Under the pieces are notes generated by a model. It was not told the origin of the DNA. It saw nothing but the letters and a program-made list of their open reading frames with translations, and searched no databases. From the NCBI GenBank assembly GCA_964017065.1, contig OZ024789.1, positions 3,661,971 through 3,725,970 of the forward strand: a DNA stretch of 64,000 nt. The letters are read 5' to 3'. A program made the position numbers and the translations under genes. This DNA comes from Haliclona indistincta (lineage: Eukaryota > Porifera > Demospongiae > Haplosclerida > Chalinidae). Each line of letters begins with the position of its first letter. The first letter of the stretch is position 1. Below, one piece after another: positions 52,739 to 64,000 of this stretch.

Positions 52739-54291
52739 TAGGGCTGAAACGAATACCATATTTTCATAGTCGAATAGTCACAAGCTAAATGATGGAATAT
52801 TCGAATAGTCTGTATAGTCCAATAAATTGGTTTAGAGTTCAAACCACCTGTCTTTCATTTAGGTATTAGGATAAGTAGGTGTTTTTACATGTGTATAAAC
52901 AAGTAATTATCTGCTGACCAGTAGGACAGGCATTCAAGTGGCATACAAACAGGACTATTATGCCACGCGGTAGCAGTGGCATATTTAGGGTTGGGTGGAA
53001 AACAAGATGGCGGCTACACTTAGGCTATACGCAATGATTCACGTATATCTTGGCTGTTGACGACATCAGGGGTATTTTAACTACCTAGGGGCTATCCTAA
53101 GAGGTAAGCGCTTACAATGAGTCTAATAATAAAGACTATAAGAGCAGTTGCTTTGGGCATGACAAGATGGCGTCTCGTCTGGAGGCACTAAGTACGGCAC
53201 TGCCATATCTTCGCCATACGGGTGTTTCAAGCTAATCTAACGTTCTGAAGCTCCTTGCACGATTTGTGCGATTGTAAAGAGACCTTCAGAAGCAAAAGAA
53301 ACCAGGTCTAAGGTGGTTAACCAGAATTCACGTGGGCACCCGTTTGTTCATCTTCTTTCTTCTTCTTATTCTTCTTCTTCTTCAGAGAGCCTAGCGCCGT
53401 GGCTAGTGAGCTATTCAAGACAAAACCTACACAGAAACTACACTAGTCGTTGGGAGCAGTGCACCTGATATCTATTTAAGCCTAAAACACTAGCAGAAGC
53501 GAGTATTTCCAGGAAAACAGCGATTTTTGGTCCATAACAGACTCCATTCCATTATTCTGTTTGAACTCCGTTACTAGGTTACGCCTACTCGCGCACGCCC
53601 GTGTATGTAATTATTCTAATACAAGCGCACCTTAGTACAAATTGCTTGGAACGCGAGTGCTGCTGCTGTTCACAGCAGACAACGAACAAATCTTCACTGT
53701 TACACTGGATTTGTCTGTTCAGGCTTGTAAGAATACTAGCTTAAGCTTAGCTAATGTTGCATGTACGTGTTGCATGTAGTGCAGAGTCGATCGAGTACTG
53801 AGTCAATCAGCATAAGCTAAGCTGAAATAGTTCTCTTTTATATACACTGTAAAAGCATAAGTGCCAACTAAGTCATTAATAAAAAAAGAAAAGAAACAAG
53901 TAATAAAAACATTTTAACCAAAATGCAAGAGATTTAGGGTTGGTACATTTATCGAAAAAGTATGGAAACAAGATTTTTGAAATCAAAGGATTGTAACAAT
54001 AGCAGTGTAATGCTACCTCCCTAAATTAACTGATTTCGATAGTTGTGGTTAATTTAAAAGGGAGGTAGCATTACACTGCTATTGTTACAATCCTTTGATT
54101 TCAAAAATCTTGTTTCCATACTTTTTCGATAAATGTACCAACCCTAAATCTCTTGCATTTTGGTTAAAATGTTTTTATTACTTGTAATATGTAATCCTGC
54201 CCATTTCGAATAGTCAAACAGCTGTACTAACATTCGAATAGTGTCTAAACGAACGAATATTCGAATAGCAACTGTATTCGTTTCAGCACTA
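52739..54291. mobile_element. hAT-like element with 8-bp target duplication
   Basis: Flanked by ACGCAGAG on both sides (52,731-52,738 and 54,292-54,299). Ends are TAGGGCTGAAACGAATAC on the left and the inverted GTATTCGTTTCAGCACTA on the right, with subterminal CGAATAG motifs. This fits the hAT pattern. It contains two other repeats: the AAGATGGCGGCTAC-family segment (about 52,957-53,600) and a perfect foldback. No transposase frame, so it is non-autonomous. Confidence 0.85.
53896..54185. repeat. Perfect 127-bp inverted repeat (foldback) inside the hAT-like element
   Basis: 53,896-54,022 and 54,059-54,185 are exact reverse complements by eye (outer end ACAAGTAATAAAAACATTTT, inner end GCTACCTCCCT), separated by a 36-bp loop. 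A single diverged arm occurs at about 62,215-62,305. No coding potential. Confidence 0.9.
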
Positions 54292-54323
54292 ACGCAGAGC
54301 GCTACAAAATGCAATAAATTATA

Positions 54324-56010
54324 TTAAGTTTCTGTTGTTCTAGATGCTAATATGCTCTGGATTGTTTGCTTGTAAGTCTTTGCAATTTCGCTTGTACGAA
54401 AGGAAGATGGATCCCACCTCCCTATTGAAAAGAACAATAAATCAAATTATAGCATACACCTTCAAAACAATTTTAGCATACCTTCTTCAATCAGAGTTTT
54501 TATGAATTGATTTTCATCAAGGTTTAGTGTGGTTTTGCCTTTTTCGGGTAATCGAATATTGTGATATTCGGCTGGGTCAATTTTATCAAGTATTTGAACT
54601 ATCATAATTCCTAGTTGCTTCCAGTCTAACTGTTCGATAAGCCAACCTGTTTCTGCCTTATACATTTGACCATGATATTTGTTTTCTAAGCTGGCAGATG
54701 TTCCTGTCATGCAAACACGGTCGAAGTCTATAAGCACAGGTTTCGAATCTCTAAAACATATGTTTGGGAGTCGAACGTCCAGATGAGCATATCCATAACC
54801 ATGCAATTGTTGAAGAGCGGCAGCAATTTCTTCTACCAATTCAGCCAAGCAAGTACAAGCCTCACTCGCAGACAGTGGTTCATTTAATAGATCAAAAACA
54901 AGAAAAGTAGTGTTATAAACACGCTTACGTTTGGGGGCTGAGAGCAAGAAATGACTGGAACTGGCTGGGTCTTCCTCGATCGTTCTTTGAAACAAATCAA
55001 AAGTCAGTGTTAAGTAAGGGGAATACTTGTAAATTTTGTTTTCCAATGGTGATTGAACAATTATGCTAAACCTCGATTCAACCTGAACGGCAGATTTGTG
55101 GAAGTTCTGCATATCTTCTTCTGACAACGGACAAAAATAAACAAAGTGTTCAGGAACACTACATGTATTTAACTTGCTTTGAATTCTTTTAAATTCAGCA
55201 GTTATTTCACTACTAACACTCTCCATTTCAATATCAGCAAAGACTACGACGAACCGAAACATTTTCCAAGAAACTGTGGACTTAACAGCACAACGAGGAC
55301 TATTTGGTCTCTCTTTACTTCCTTCGCTAGGGAATGTAAACCCTGACAGTTCACAAATATCAAGATTTACATGACGTAATAGACGCAATAAGGCTATTAC
55401 ATTGGCGACGTTTTTACAAACAGAATTTTCGAATGGCGACGATTGCACTTCCATGTCCACAATTGGCAAGGTGTAACCGTCAATATCTAGACACACACAG
55501 GTGTCTGGGCGAAAGGTCGATGAACACCCAAATGAATGTATTTTTTTCATTACTTCGATTTCCTTGTCAACATACACCCAAACATTAGCAGTAGAATGAG
55601 CACGCTTCAAACACTCACAAACAAACTTTCCGAGTCTAAAATCTCCACTTAGCGGTTTATCTCTGTGAACAAGAAAACTGTATTGCTTTTTCTCATTCAC
55701 TCTTAAGGATTGTACAGTGAACGCTTCTTGACTTAATCCAACAGTAGAAAAGGCACCAGAAATTTCAACAAGGTTATGATGGAAGATTTCAGAAAAAGGT
55801 TTTAACTCAGAAGACGCTCGTTCTTTGGAGGGAGTTGACTCTGACTCTATAATAAAAAAAGTATAATTGTATAAATAGGACTTGACTGCCTGTCTAAGGC
55901 ACAATTCATCAATCTATCTAAATACCTTTTCTACATTTTAGAACCGCTGCTTCACTTCTTGAGCGAGCCTTACTTCGAGTGATCATAGTGAAATTGCTTG
56001 AAGTGGCCAT
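54324..56010 (-). CDS. Protein-kinase-like domain protein (divergent)
   Basis: Three exons: 56010-55926 (MATSSNFTMITRSKARSRSE), 55846-54482 and 54421-54324, with GT-AG borders in matching phase, giving 515 residues. The N-terminal half (about 30-330) is not recognised. The C-terminal part has kinase-fold signatures: catalytic loop AHLDVRLPNICF (H-x-D-x-R-x-x-N) and LIDFDRVCM in place of DFG, near residues 400-430. These follow VFDLLNEPLSASEA and a helix LVEEIAAALQQLHGYGY. I see no glycine-rich loop and no clear VAIK lysine, so catalytic activity is doubtful. It resembles large lineage-specific kinase-like families seen in sponges and some fungal and oomycete effectors, from memory. The leader exon is basic and Ser-rich. 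No link to its neighbours is evident. Confidence 0.75.
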
Positions 56011-56678
56011 ACTTAAAAATCACATGAGCACAGACAGCAAACTGAGGGTAAAATTTAAGATAAGATAAAAATATAGGGTAGCTGTGGGTAATCCTCTTAT
56101 GGTTATTATCTATGCAAGAACATACTTAGTCCTAGTACATCCCCGGCCAAAATTTTTCGTTGCTAGGGCAGTTCAAAATTTCGTGTGTGACAACTAAGTG
56201 TCCTTGGCTGAAACAGCCAAGGACACTTAACCCTAACCCTATGATAGCGGCGCTGCTTCATCGATTTCCATGCAGGAATGCACCACTATTATAAAAGGAA
56301 CTCACAGTGGAGAGGACACCAGTGGGGAGCAAGCAAGCAGCACAAAAGCCAGGAGCACACAATGGCCAGGAGCCCGCAGAGCCTGTGTGACAATGACTGA
56401 GAAACAGTAGGTAATTGCAAGTGTACCAGTAGGTTTAGTCACAGCAGTAAGAAAGGCGTGAAACACTACATGTACATGTAACACACATGAACAAGCTGAT
56501 GCTAAACTGTATGACATTCTAGCAGCTGATGGAGAGGCAGTAAAGACTAGACTAACTTGCACAACATATTATTCACATCACATCATCCAGTGAGAAATAC
56601 AAGAGCTTGGTGCACAATAGTAGTCTACACACTGACCAAGTCACTATCACACAACTGCTATATAGACACATCAAAGTA
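56011..56678. other. Upstream flank of the kinase-like gene
   Basis: No gene. Includes an inverted pair GTGTCCTTGGCTG / CAGCCAAGGACAC at about 56,198-56,227 and a segment (56,470-56,600) that recurs, diverged, at 59,100-59,180, 60,225-60,320 and 61,950-61,990. Confidence 0.5.
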
Positions 56679-56992
56679 CAGGGTTTTTCAGGTCACTTGT
56701 CGAGAGGAAAACGACAATTCAATGAGGCCACGCCCACTTATCCAGCACCACAGAAAGTTGCCGAAAAGAAACGCTCGTAGTATTGTGCGCGCTGCTTTTG
56801 CTGAGCGAAGCTTGACCTTTGTATTCAAAGCATACACTATACTTGGTGATTTAACAGCAAGACACTCTACATTTTTGCACCTTACTGCATAATACAAGCG
56901 TTTTTAGCGACTTTCTGTGATGCTGGATAAGTGGGCGTGGCCTCGTTGAATTGTCGACGTTTTCACTGCGACAAGTGACCTGAAAAACCCTG
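56679..56992. mobile_element. MITE, about 80-bp inverted ends, TA duplication
   Basis: CAGGGTTTTTCAGGTCACTT at the left and its inverse at the right, flanked by TA. Arms match for about 80 bp with a few changes, so it is nearly a full foldback of 314 bp. TA and CAGGG ends fit a Tc1/mariner-type MITE. Confidence 0.8.
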
Positions 56993-57021
56993 TACATACT
57001 AATATGTGTGAAGTAATGGTT

Positions 57022-57080
57022 AATGTATGGGTGTGTTCGCGCTACGGGAAATATCCCGAAGCGCGAACACGCCCATACAT
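57022..57080. repeat. Short near-perfect palindrome
   Basis: AATGTATGGGTGTGTTCGCG and its near reverse complement meet at a central CGGGAAATATCCCG. It could form a cruciform. No gene context. Confidence 0.8.
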
Positions 57081-58371
57081 TGACACATTTATTACTCTGG
57101 AAGTCATAAGATCAAAGGCGTTAACCTACAGTTTAGCAACTGCTGACGTCATCCTCTGACCGCTTGGCGCTCAATATGGATTCGTTGGCTAGGCGCTGCT
57201 GCTCAGCTCGCCTGTTTCTGGTGTTGCTGCCTTGTCTCGATGGTGAATAATGCTGTTTGTGTTACTGTTATGGCTCAGGCTACTTGGTGTAACGTTTTGC
57301 TGACAGTAAGTCCCACATGTTCTTGGCGTGCCCCTTTGAATCACGTCTTTGTGTAGTTGGGGAAGCTTTAATCAACACTCGTGGGTACTGGGAGAGGGAC
57401 AGTCATTTAGAAAGCAATGAATAAAGATCCTGGCATCAAAGTATGATCAAGGAACCCACTTTCCAGTAGAATTCAACAACGATCTTCCAAGCATAATGTT
57501 GACATGTTGTTTTTATGTGTTAGCTGAACTTTTTTGTTACATTGACCATTGTAAGAGAAATTTTGTGTTCTTTGTGACAGCATGCATCTTGTGTCGCACG
57601 TGATTGACCTGTTATAGAACATGATCGGTGTGTTATAGAATGTGATCGACCTGTTATAGAACGTGATCGACCAACTGTCACCAGTGATGTATACACTAAT
57701 ACTAACCAAGTAGCCATCTTCTACATGTATCTAAAACACAATTAGGAACAGGGCACAGCTAACAATGGGCATAATAATACACACGAACGTCTCCCACGAA
57801 GGAGGTGGGTGGAGGACCTACAGTAGCAAATTGCTATTTTGGGAACAATCCCGTGACTCTGTAATCCCGCCGTGCGGTATAGACTATTTTTTACAGTGCT
57901 CGTGCGTCTTTGCTCGTGGCTTGCGTCGTTTCTGTCTGCTGTTGCTATAATCTAAATCAGTTAGACAACGCATCCAATTGGATCTACGCGATTTAGAAGC
58001 CCTCACGCCGTTACCATAGCATCTTCGCTATGCTCAGATGCTATATAGCAACGGCGCTCGAGATCCTAAATCGCGTAGATCCTCGGATACAGGATCATAG
58101 CCTCGGTAAACATCAGTAAGTCCCTACTTAGTAATTGCTTATGCTAGTAATGGACAAACAAAGTGTGAAATGAGTCTTAGGTGGTAGTAGCAATACATTG
58201 TATTTTATACATGGTGGCACTCACAATAAGGTGAGGGAGCAGCTGCGAGGCGAGGAGCAGCAGTGGAGGAGCGCAGTGGCGAGCAGCAGCAGTGAAATGA
58301 GTCTGAGAGAGAGAACACAAGAAGTAGCAGCAAGCAAACAAGGGACGAGACAGCTGCTAAACACAATACCT
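57081..58371. other. Gene-poor region with a long inverted pair
   Basis: GGATCTACGCGATTTA (about 57,979) and TAAATCGCGTAGATCC (about 58,066) bracket an inverted inner segment around CGTTACCATAGC/GCTATATAGCAACG. Nothing else is supportable. Confidence 0.5.
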
Positions 58372-58690
58372 TAGACCATAGCAAGAGGAAAATAAGTGAA
58401 ATTCTGCAATTTGATTGGTTAATTACTGGTGTTCTAAATCAAGTAGAACACCTGCAAATCCACTTAGAACACCAGTAAATTCACTTAGAACACCACTAAT
58501 TAACTACGTCATTAATAACCACAACAAAATGGCGTCGTCGAAAAACGCATGCAAGTTACACTGCTGTCCAAAAACGCGCCGTCACTTGACTTTGGCGACT
58601 TCTCTGGGCTCTCTACTACCTTGAGCGCCACCTTGAAAACCAAAATAGACGCCCTCGCGCTACGCGCTCGGGACGTCTATACATCGGTTT
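58372..58690. repeat. Dispersed repeat, inverted partner of 62,570-62,797
   Basis: TGAAATTCTGCAATTTGATT and following sequence (AGAACACCTGC, ATTAATAACCACAA, CGAAAAACGCATGC) reappear in reverse complement near 62,785-62,600. The right part has a palindrome GACGCCCTCGCG/CGCTCGGGACGTC. No gene. Confidence 0.6.
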
Positions 58691-59182
58691 CCGCGGTGCT
58701 CTAAATCACATAAAAACTGAGAAACCAGCGTCTAACCTATATATAGACACAAACTTTCAAGGGAGAAATATTTAAATTTTCAAGAGATTTAATTTTCAAG
58801 GTTGTTCATCCTCTCAAAAATTTGAACTCCACGAAAATTTGTTCTTAGCTTTATACATAGAAAGGAATTGGTCGTCTAAGGACGTGTAGTGCCCATGACC
58901 CTCTGCATGTATCTATCTTCATTCAGGACAAAGTATAAGTGTATTGTGTTATCAAAGGAGATTTAAGCAAAGCCTGAATTCCTTTTGTTGTTTTGCAATA
59001 GTGAATTGAAAGATATGACGGACACAGTTCTATGTGATGGTTAAGTGTGTAAGTGTCTATAAAGACAGCAGTAAGCTAACAAGGCATGAAACATACAACA
59101 CATGGTGAACAGGTCCACACTGCACACATAGACAATTCAAGAATAAGCTGATGGAGAGGCACTAAAGAGTAGACTAACTTGC

Positions 59183-60023
59183 GGGTGTCTGTATTCGCTG
59201 GAATGGACTACTGGAATGGAATAGTGGAATGGAATACAAAACCACACCCAAATGTCCAAACGCCCGCCCACAAGATGGCGTCGTCCGTTGTGAACAAACA
59301 GTTTTTCTATCGTAGCTTAGAAAAAGATTTGATCCACGTACTTACACTTCGTACTTAGCTTCTCCATGCTTAAGCGCTTCTAGTGAGACCCAAAGTATTG
59401 CTTCTACACGGCTGGAAGATAGTAAATCGAAGCAACTTCCCGCTCTTGCACGATCGTCGCGAAACTGCGATACTACTAGCTTCTCGCAACAGTAGGTTTG
59501 TATCAGTGCTTGGTAGCCTTAGCCATGGGAAGCTTACCTGAGAGTGCTTTATGGTATAAATACCATATACCTGTAGCTTGCAACTTTCGGGCAATACGAG
59601 ATTTAAATCACAGCAGAAACCGATGGTCACAGGTGTAGTACAGACGTCCCTAGCCATCTGCAGTTGCTAGAAGCCACTAGTATTGCTGTTTCTATCATCG
59701 AGCGACGATCATGCAAGAGCGGGAAGTTTGAATTCGTAAGTTAGTGACGACGCTTCGATTTACTATCTTCCAGCTGTGTAGAAGCGCTACTTTGGGTCTC
59801 ACTATAAGCGCTTAAGAATGGAGAAGCTAACTACGAAGTATAAGTGCGTGAATCAAATCTTTTTCTAAGCTACGATAGAAAAACTGTTTGTTCACAATGG
59901 AAGACGCCATCTTGTGGGCGGAGCAAAGTTGGGCTTTTGGTCATTTTGGGTGTGGTTTTGTATTCCAGTATTCCATTCCACTATTCCATTCCAGTAGTCC
60001 ATTCCAGTGAATACAGACACCCC
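59183..60023. mobile_element. hAT-like element with about 250-bp inverted ends and 8-bp duplication
   Basis: TAACTTGC flanks both sides (59,175-59,182 and 60,024-60,031). The arms begin GGGTGTCTGTATTC and run for about 250 bp with substitutions (GAAAAACTGTTTGTTCACAA on the right, its inverse on the left). The middle holds no frame I recognise. Confidence 0.8.
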
Positions 60024-60031
60024 TAACTTGC

Positions 60032-62569
60032 AAAACATAATTATTCACAGCACATCAAAACCAATTAGAGGAACCAACTCATTGTCACTACTAAAATTGA
60101 CCAGTAACCACAGATTCCAATCACCTGATTCTATGAGTAACCGAAAATACATGTACACACATGTGGGCACAAGTACATGCAATGTACTAAGAGAAATAGC
60201 AGTACGGAAGGCATGAAACAACACACAATGAACATGCATGTGAGCCGATGCATACGATAAACTGCTGATAGAGCATAAAGGGTAGACTAACTTGCACAAC
60301 ACATTCACATCACACCACCCAGTGGGAAATACACAAGCATAATACACCGATGATATACAGTACAAATGTATGACTGTTTACAGGACCATACTAGAGTGGT
60401 AGCAGATACAACACTGATACTACATGTAATTGATTACAATTCTCGATACCAAAATTAATGCTTGAAGATACATATTATATGAAGCTCTTATACCATTACA
60501 TCTTTTGATACATGATCAGGATATGCATGTACGAGAAGAGGAATGCGACATGGACACTAACAACACAACAGGTAACTGAGGCTTGAAACGCTAGGATTAA
60601 TGTACACACAATAAAATAATATAGACCAGTAGCAGCTTCAGGTGAAGGTCAACTAACCAGCTTCGGAAGACACAATAGTAGGAGGCCAGACTTGGGGTCA
60701 AATACTTAGTATTTAGACGAACGCAACCAGCAAAGCTACGCAGCTGTGCAGCATACAAAGAGCGCTACACAGTCCTCAAAAGTGTCGATACATTCTCCAT
60801 AAGCGCCATATAAATTCGTGTATTATTTTTAGCGCTTACGTAACTCATTCTTCCCCCAGAGTTAGCCCTGCCTACCTAGAAGTCAATTTACAAGCTATTA
60901 ATGCTAATTAAATTCCTTGGGCACTTAGTGGGAATGGCCTATTCCAAGCACATTATACACTAACATGGTGGTCTGAATATGGAACAAACAAAAATAAATG
61001 TGCAACTAATCATGTACTTTGACAATTTGTGCACAGATGCTAAGCATTATTTTTCGCTAACACGTTATTGCTAGAGAAGATTGATTACAATTATCAAAAC
61101 CAAATGCTTGAAAATACGAAGTTGCATGCCCTTGACACTACATCATTGATACACGATTAGAAGAGTAACACCAATCAATGTGACATAGACACTAACAACA
61201 CCTTAACACACGGCAGGTAACTGAGGTCTCAAATGCTATCATTATTGCACTAACTGTCATGGAAAGCGTCAAAAGTGACAGGGTTGAAAGAGGGAGGAAA
61301 TTTACAAACCACACACATGTGCGTATAACAACACAGTAGCAACACAATAAGATGAACAGATACTGGTAACAAGCTAGAAAGTAAAAACATTGGCTCAATA
61401 TACCAGCAACAAGCTTGAACAACAATAGTTCAATATACACAAGGCAGCAATAGTAGCATTCTGCTGAACAAAGAGGACTAGCTAGCTTAGGGAAGACAAA
61501 GTATCAGGCGTAAGTGGGAGGCACCCTCAAATGTCTAATACATACACATGCACAACAATACATACCAGCAGAGAGGCACAGCAGGACAAAGGACAGAGCA
61601 GCAGGACAGCGATGGAGGACAGCCTGGAGAACTAAGAAAAGAAAATCTGTTTATGTCATTACTAAGGAAAACTAGATTGGGAGAAGAACACAACTAAACT
61701 ATCATTAAAGCATGATAGATTTCTTCGTACAAACTCACTGACCTAGGCTATACATGTAACTACACTGTACATACTGTATGTTAATGCTCAGTATTTTACA
61801 CCAACAACGACACAATACGTGGGAGTGGGGAAGGACATAATATATACGCAAACATGGTGGTCCGAATATGGGACAAACAAAATGTGCAACTAATCATATA
61901 AATACTTCAACAATTTGCGTACAGATGCTAAGCATAAAATTATTTTCTCAGTAACACACATGAACAGGCTGATGCTAAACTGTATGACATGGACATCGAT
62001 GTAGCTAGCTGGTATCAAACTGTGCACAACAAAGTCTCCCCCCAATCTAAAACACAAACACACAGTTCCTAAGCACATAGTTACATCAAGGTACAGGTAC
62101 AGGCAACCAGTGAAATAGGTGTCAATAGTAGCAATTTTGCTAGCTTAGGGTGGCAGAAGAGAGGGGCACTGAGTGAAGCAAAATGTCCGCAAACTACATG
62201 GTGTACTTATTACACAATAAAAACATTTTCAACAAAAATGAACTAAGACTTGGAGTTGATGATTTCAGAAAAAAGTATGAAAACAAGATTAGAAAAGGAG
62301 TGTAACAATATAAGGTGACGGTTACCAGTTGTGCCCACGCAAATCATTGGAATGATGAATATCATTATTGTTTCATAATCTAGTCATATTCTGCCGTTCG
62401 CCTCCGTAGATGTAGGTGTGGTGTTTGATCCTAAAAACTTGTAGCCTCCGCCCCAGGCCCCACCCTCTAATTAATAATTAATTACCGAATGAGGGCCTGG
62501 TAACACTCGCCACAAAAACTGTCGCAGCTATCCCACAAAAACGTGGGGTCGCGAGCTGGTTGCAGCGCG
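60032..62569. other. Gene-free AT-rich region
   Basis: No gene supported. Diverged copies of the 56,470-56,600 segment (60,225-60,320; 61,950-61,990) suggest old long direct repeats. 62,215-62,305 is a decayed arm of the 53,896 foldback family. Confidence 0.5.
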
Positions 62570-62797
62570 CGAAGATTATCGCGGACTTTTCTTGACGTAC
62601 AACAGCGCGTTTTCGAACGCTGGCAGTGTAAACTCGCGTGCGTTTTTCAACGTCGCCATGTTTTTTGTGGTTATTAACAACGTGGTTAATTAAGAGGTGT
62701 CTAAGTAAACGCAGGTGTTCTAAGTAGGTGTCTATGGCAAATAGACACCTCTAATGGACCAATCAAATTGCAGAATTTCATTGAACTACGGTCTAAT
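62570..62797. repeat. Dispersed repeat, inverted relative to 58,372-58,690
   Basis: Reverse complement matches the first 230 bp of the 58,372 copy. Contains CAACGTCGCCATG and ATTAACAACGTGGTTAATTA. May be two ends of one element or two independent insertions. Confidence 0.6.
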
Positions 62798-63639
62798 AAG
62801 GTGCATTACAGTAACAACACAAGCTCAATATACAGTCTACAAGATACATTACAATGTATCAACAAGCTATGTGTGATATCGTGCCCAGGACTAGTGCATT
62901 CGATAGGTGATCAAGTTAATACTAACAGAAGACTTTTAATTCACAATCATACAGCTATTTATAGCAAGAATCAAAGACTATTCTACAACACATTCTTAGT
63001 ACGTTTACACAATAATAACTAAAGTATTTACAGTCTACACATTATGGTTTACACATAATAGTATATTTACAGTTACAACATTAAAGCAATACAAAGATAC
63101 AAATAATACAACACAAATAATACAATACAATACTAGCAATACCACGCTATGCAGCAAAGATGTCAAACACGGATTCTACGAGCCACTGGCACATAGAGTG
63201 GCATGTAGTGAAATACAACCATACAGTCAACAAGCACGCAATAATAATGGAACTCATCATCACTAAAGGACAACTAAATGCAATGTAGCTGCACCACTGT
63301 ACAGAACATCTGTGGTACCATTTTTGCTTAGTGCCACAACAACCTCAAGCCATTATTGTTAAGGATTGAATCACCGGCTGTACATGTACATGTATATGCA
63401 GTGGCAATACATAGACGACAACAAGTCAAAATTCATTTGTGCATAGCAGGACTCATGAGCTAGTGTGATGAGGGTCAGAATCAAGAGGGCTGGAGCCAAC
63501 TGTAGCTTACAGCTAGTCAGCAGATAATACATGAACTAAGAGATGAGAAATTGTATTTATACATGGATGTAGCTACATGTAGCTTGTATCACACTGTGCA
63601 CAATAGAAGTCTACATGCTAGCAAATACACAGCTGCTAG

Positions 63640-63641
<2 letters not shown>
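62798..63641. other. No recognisable feature
   Basis: AT-rich, ACAATACAA-like simple stretches around 63,080-63,140. Nothing supportable. Confidence 0.5.

Positions 63642-63715
<74 letters not shown>
63642..63715. repeat. (TG)n microsatellite
   Basis: Pure TG tract of about 74 bp. Val/Cys peptides from it are artefacts. Confidence 0.95.
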
Positions 63716-63717
<2 letters not shown>

Positions 63718-63867
63718 AGTTTATCTAAGTCCAACAGGATCCATGAGCCTCAGCGTGCAGCTAGCCTACAAACAAGCTACAGTGTATTTAGGAATACGCA
63801 AGTCACTTGTTAAAATTGGTACATACAGTAGCGATTTACACGATACACTTACATTGTGTACAAGGTA

Positions 63868-63955
63868 ACACTCACAAGGGCCAAGAGAAGCACAAGGGCC
63901 AGGTGAGCAGCACAAGGGCCAGGGGAGCAGCACAAGGGCCAGGTGAGCAGCACAG
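63868..63955. repeat. About 21-bp tandem repeat (CACAAGGGCCAGGTGAGCAG)
   Basis: About four copies of AGCACAAGGGCCAGG followed by GGAGC or TGAGC. Related degenerate sequence is at 56,330-56,370. Confidence 0.75.
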
Positions 63956-64000
63956 GCAACCTGTGTGTGACAAAGACAATTAATAGTTGGTTGGTGGGTA

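Noticed and set aside
56228..56242. CCCTAACCCTA, telomere-like
   Set aside because: Fewer than two full units and no array. Chance occurrence.

Overview
The window is animal nuclear DNA and looks like a demosponge, most likely Amphimedon queenslandica or a close relative. I base this on short-intron genes with animal families (NLR, CARM1/PRMT4, FRS2-type adaptor, GPKOW, RBBP4), DEATH-NACHT-LRR receptors of the kind expanded in that sponge, and very dense CT, CA and GTGA microsatellites with many small inverted-repeat transposons. The species assignment is inference; no search was run.

Left part (1-36,000): one ancestral block is present three times. The block is a plus-strand gene for a Ser/Thr/Pro-rich protein with two TQTD motifs, then a convergent minus-strand NLR gene (three exons: leader, DEATH, NACHT+LRR), then, head to head with the NLR, a plus-strand GPKOW (G-patch/KOW splicing factor) gene whose third intron holds decayed exons of an RBBP4/7-like WD40 gene. 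Unit 1 is about 1-13,370, unit 2 about 13,371-28,985, and unit 3 about 30,236-35,900 (TQT gene and NLR only). NLR2 is intact and NLR1 is open but with a shorter LRR array. NLR3 has the longest LRR array but loses its C-terminus to a 2-bp frameshift. The TQT gene is full length only in unit 2. Both GPKOW copies carry lesions, and copy 2 has lost its first KOW exons. Units differ further by transposon insertions, one of which has a perfect empty site in the other unit.

Middle (36,000-43,150): a repeat desert of long direct repeats, a roughly 1.4-kb GTGA array, a roughly 172-bp satellite that reverses polarity near 41,600, a GATATCAGTGAGATATC-type minisatellite, and a Helitron-like insertion at 42,093-42,876.

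Right part (43,150-64,000): a complete 14-exon CARM1 gene on the minus strand (559 residues predicted) with an unusual substitution in its SAM-binding loop. Next is an FRS2-like PTB adaptor gene on the minus strand, broken near its 3' end by a nest of three inverted-repeat elements. Then comes a hAT-like element holding a perfect 127-bp foldback, and a three-exon gene with a divergent protein-kinase-like domain. The last 8 kb have no gene I can support and contain several inverted-repeat elements and diverged direct repeats.

Functionally, the NLRs are probable cytosolic immune sensors. GPKOW (spliceosome) and CARM1 (arginine methylation) are housekeeping neighbours, and FRS2 links receptor tyrosine kinases to GRB2/SHP2 in other animals. 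No RNA genes or CRISPR arrays were seen.
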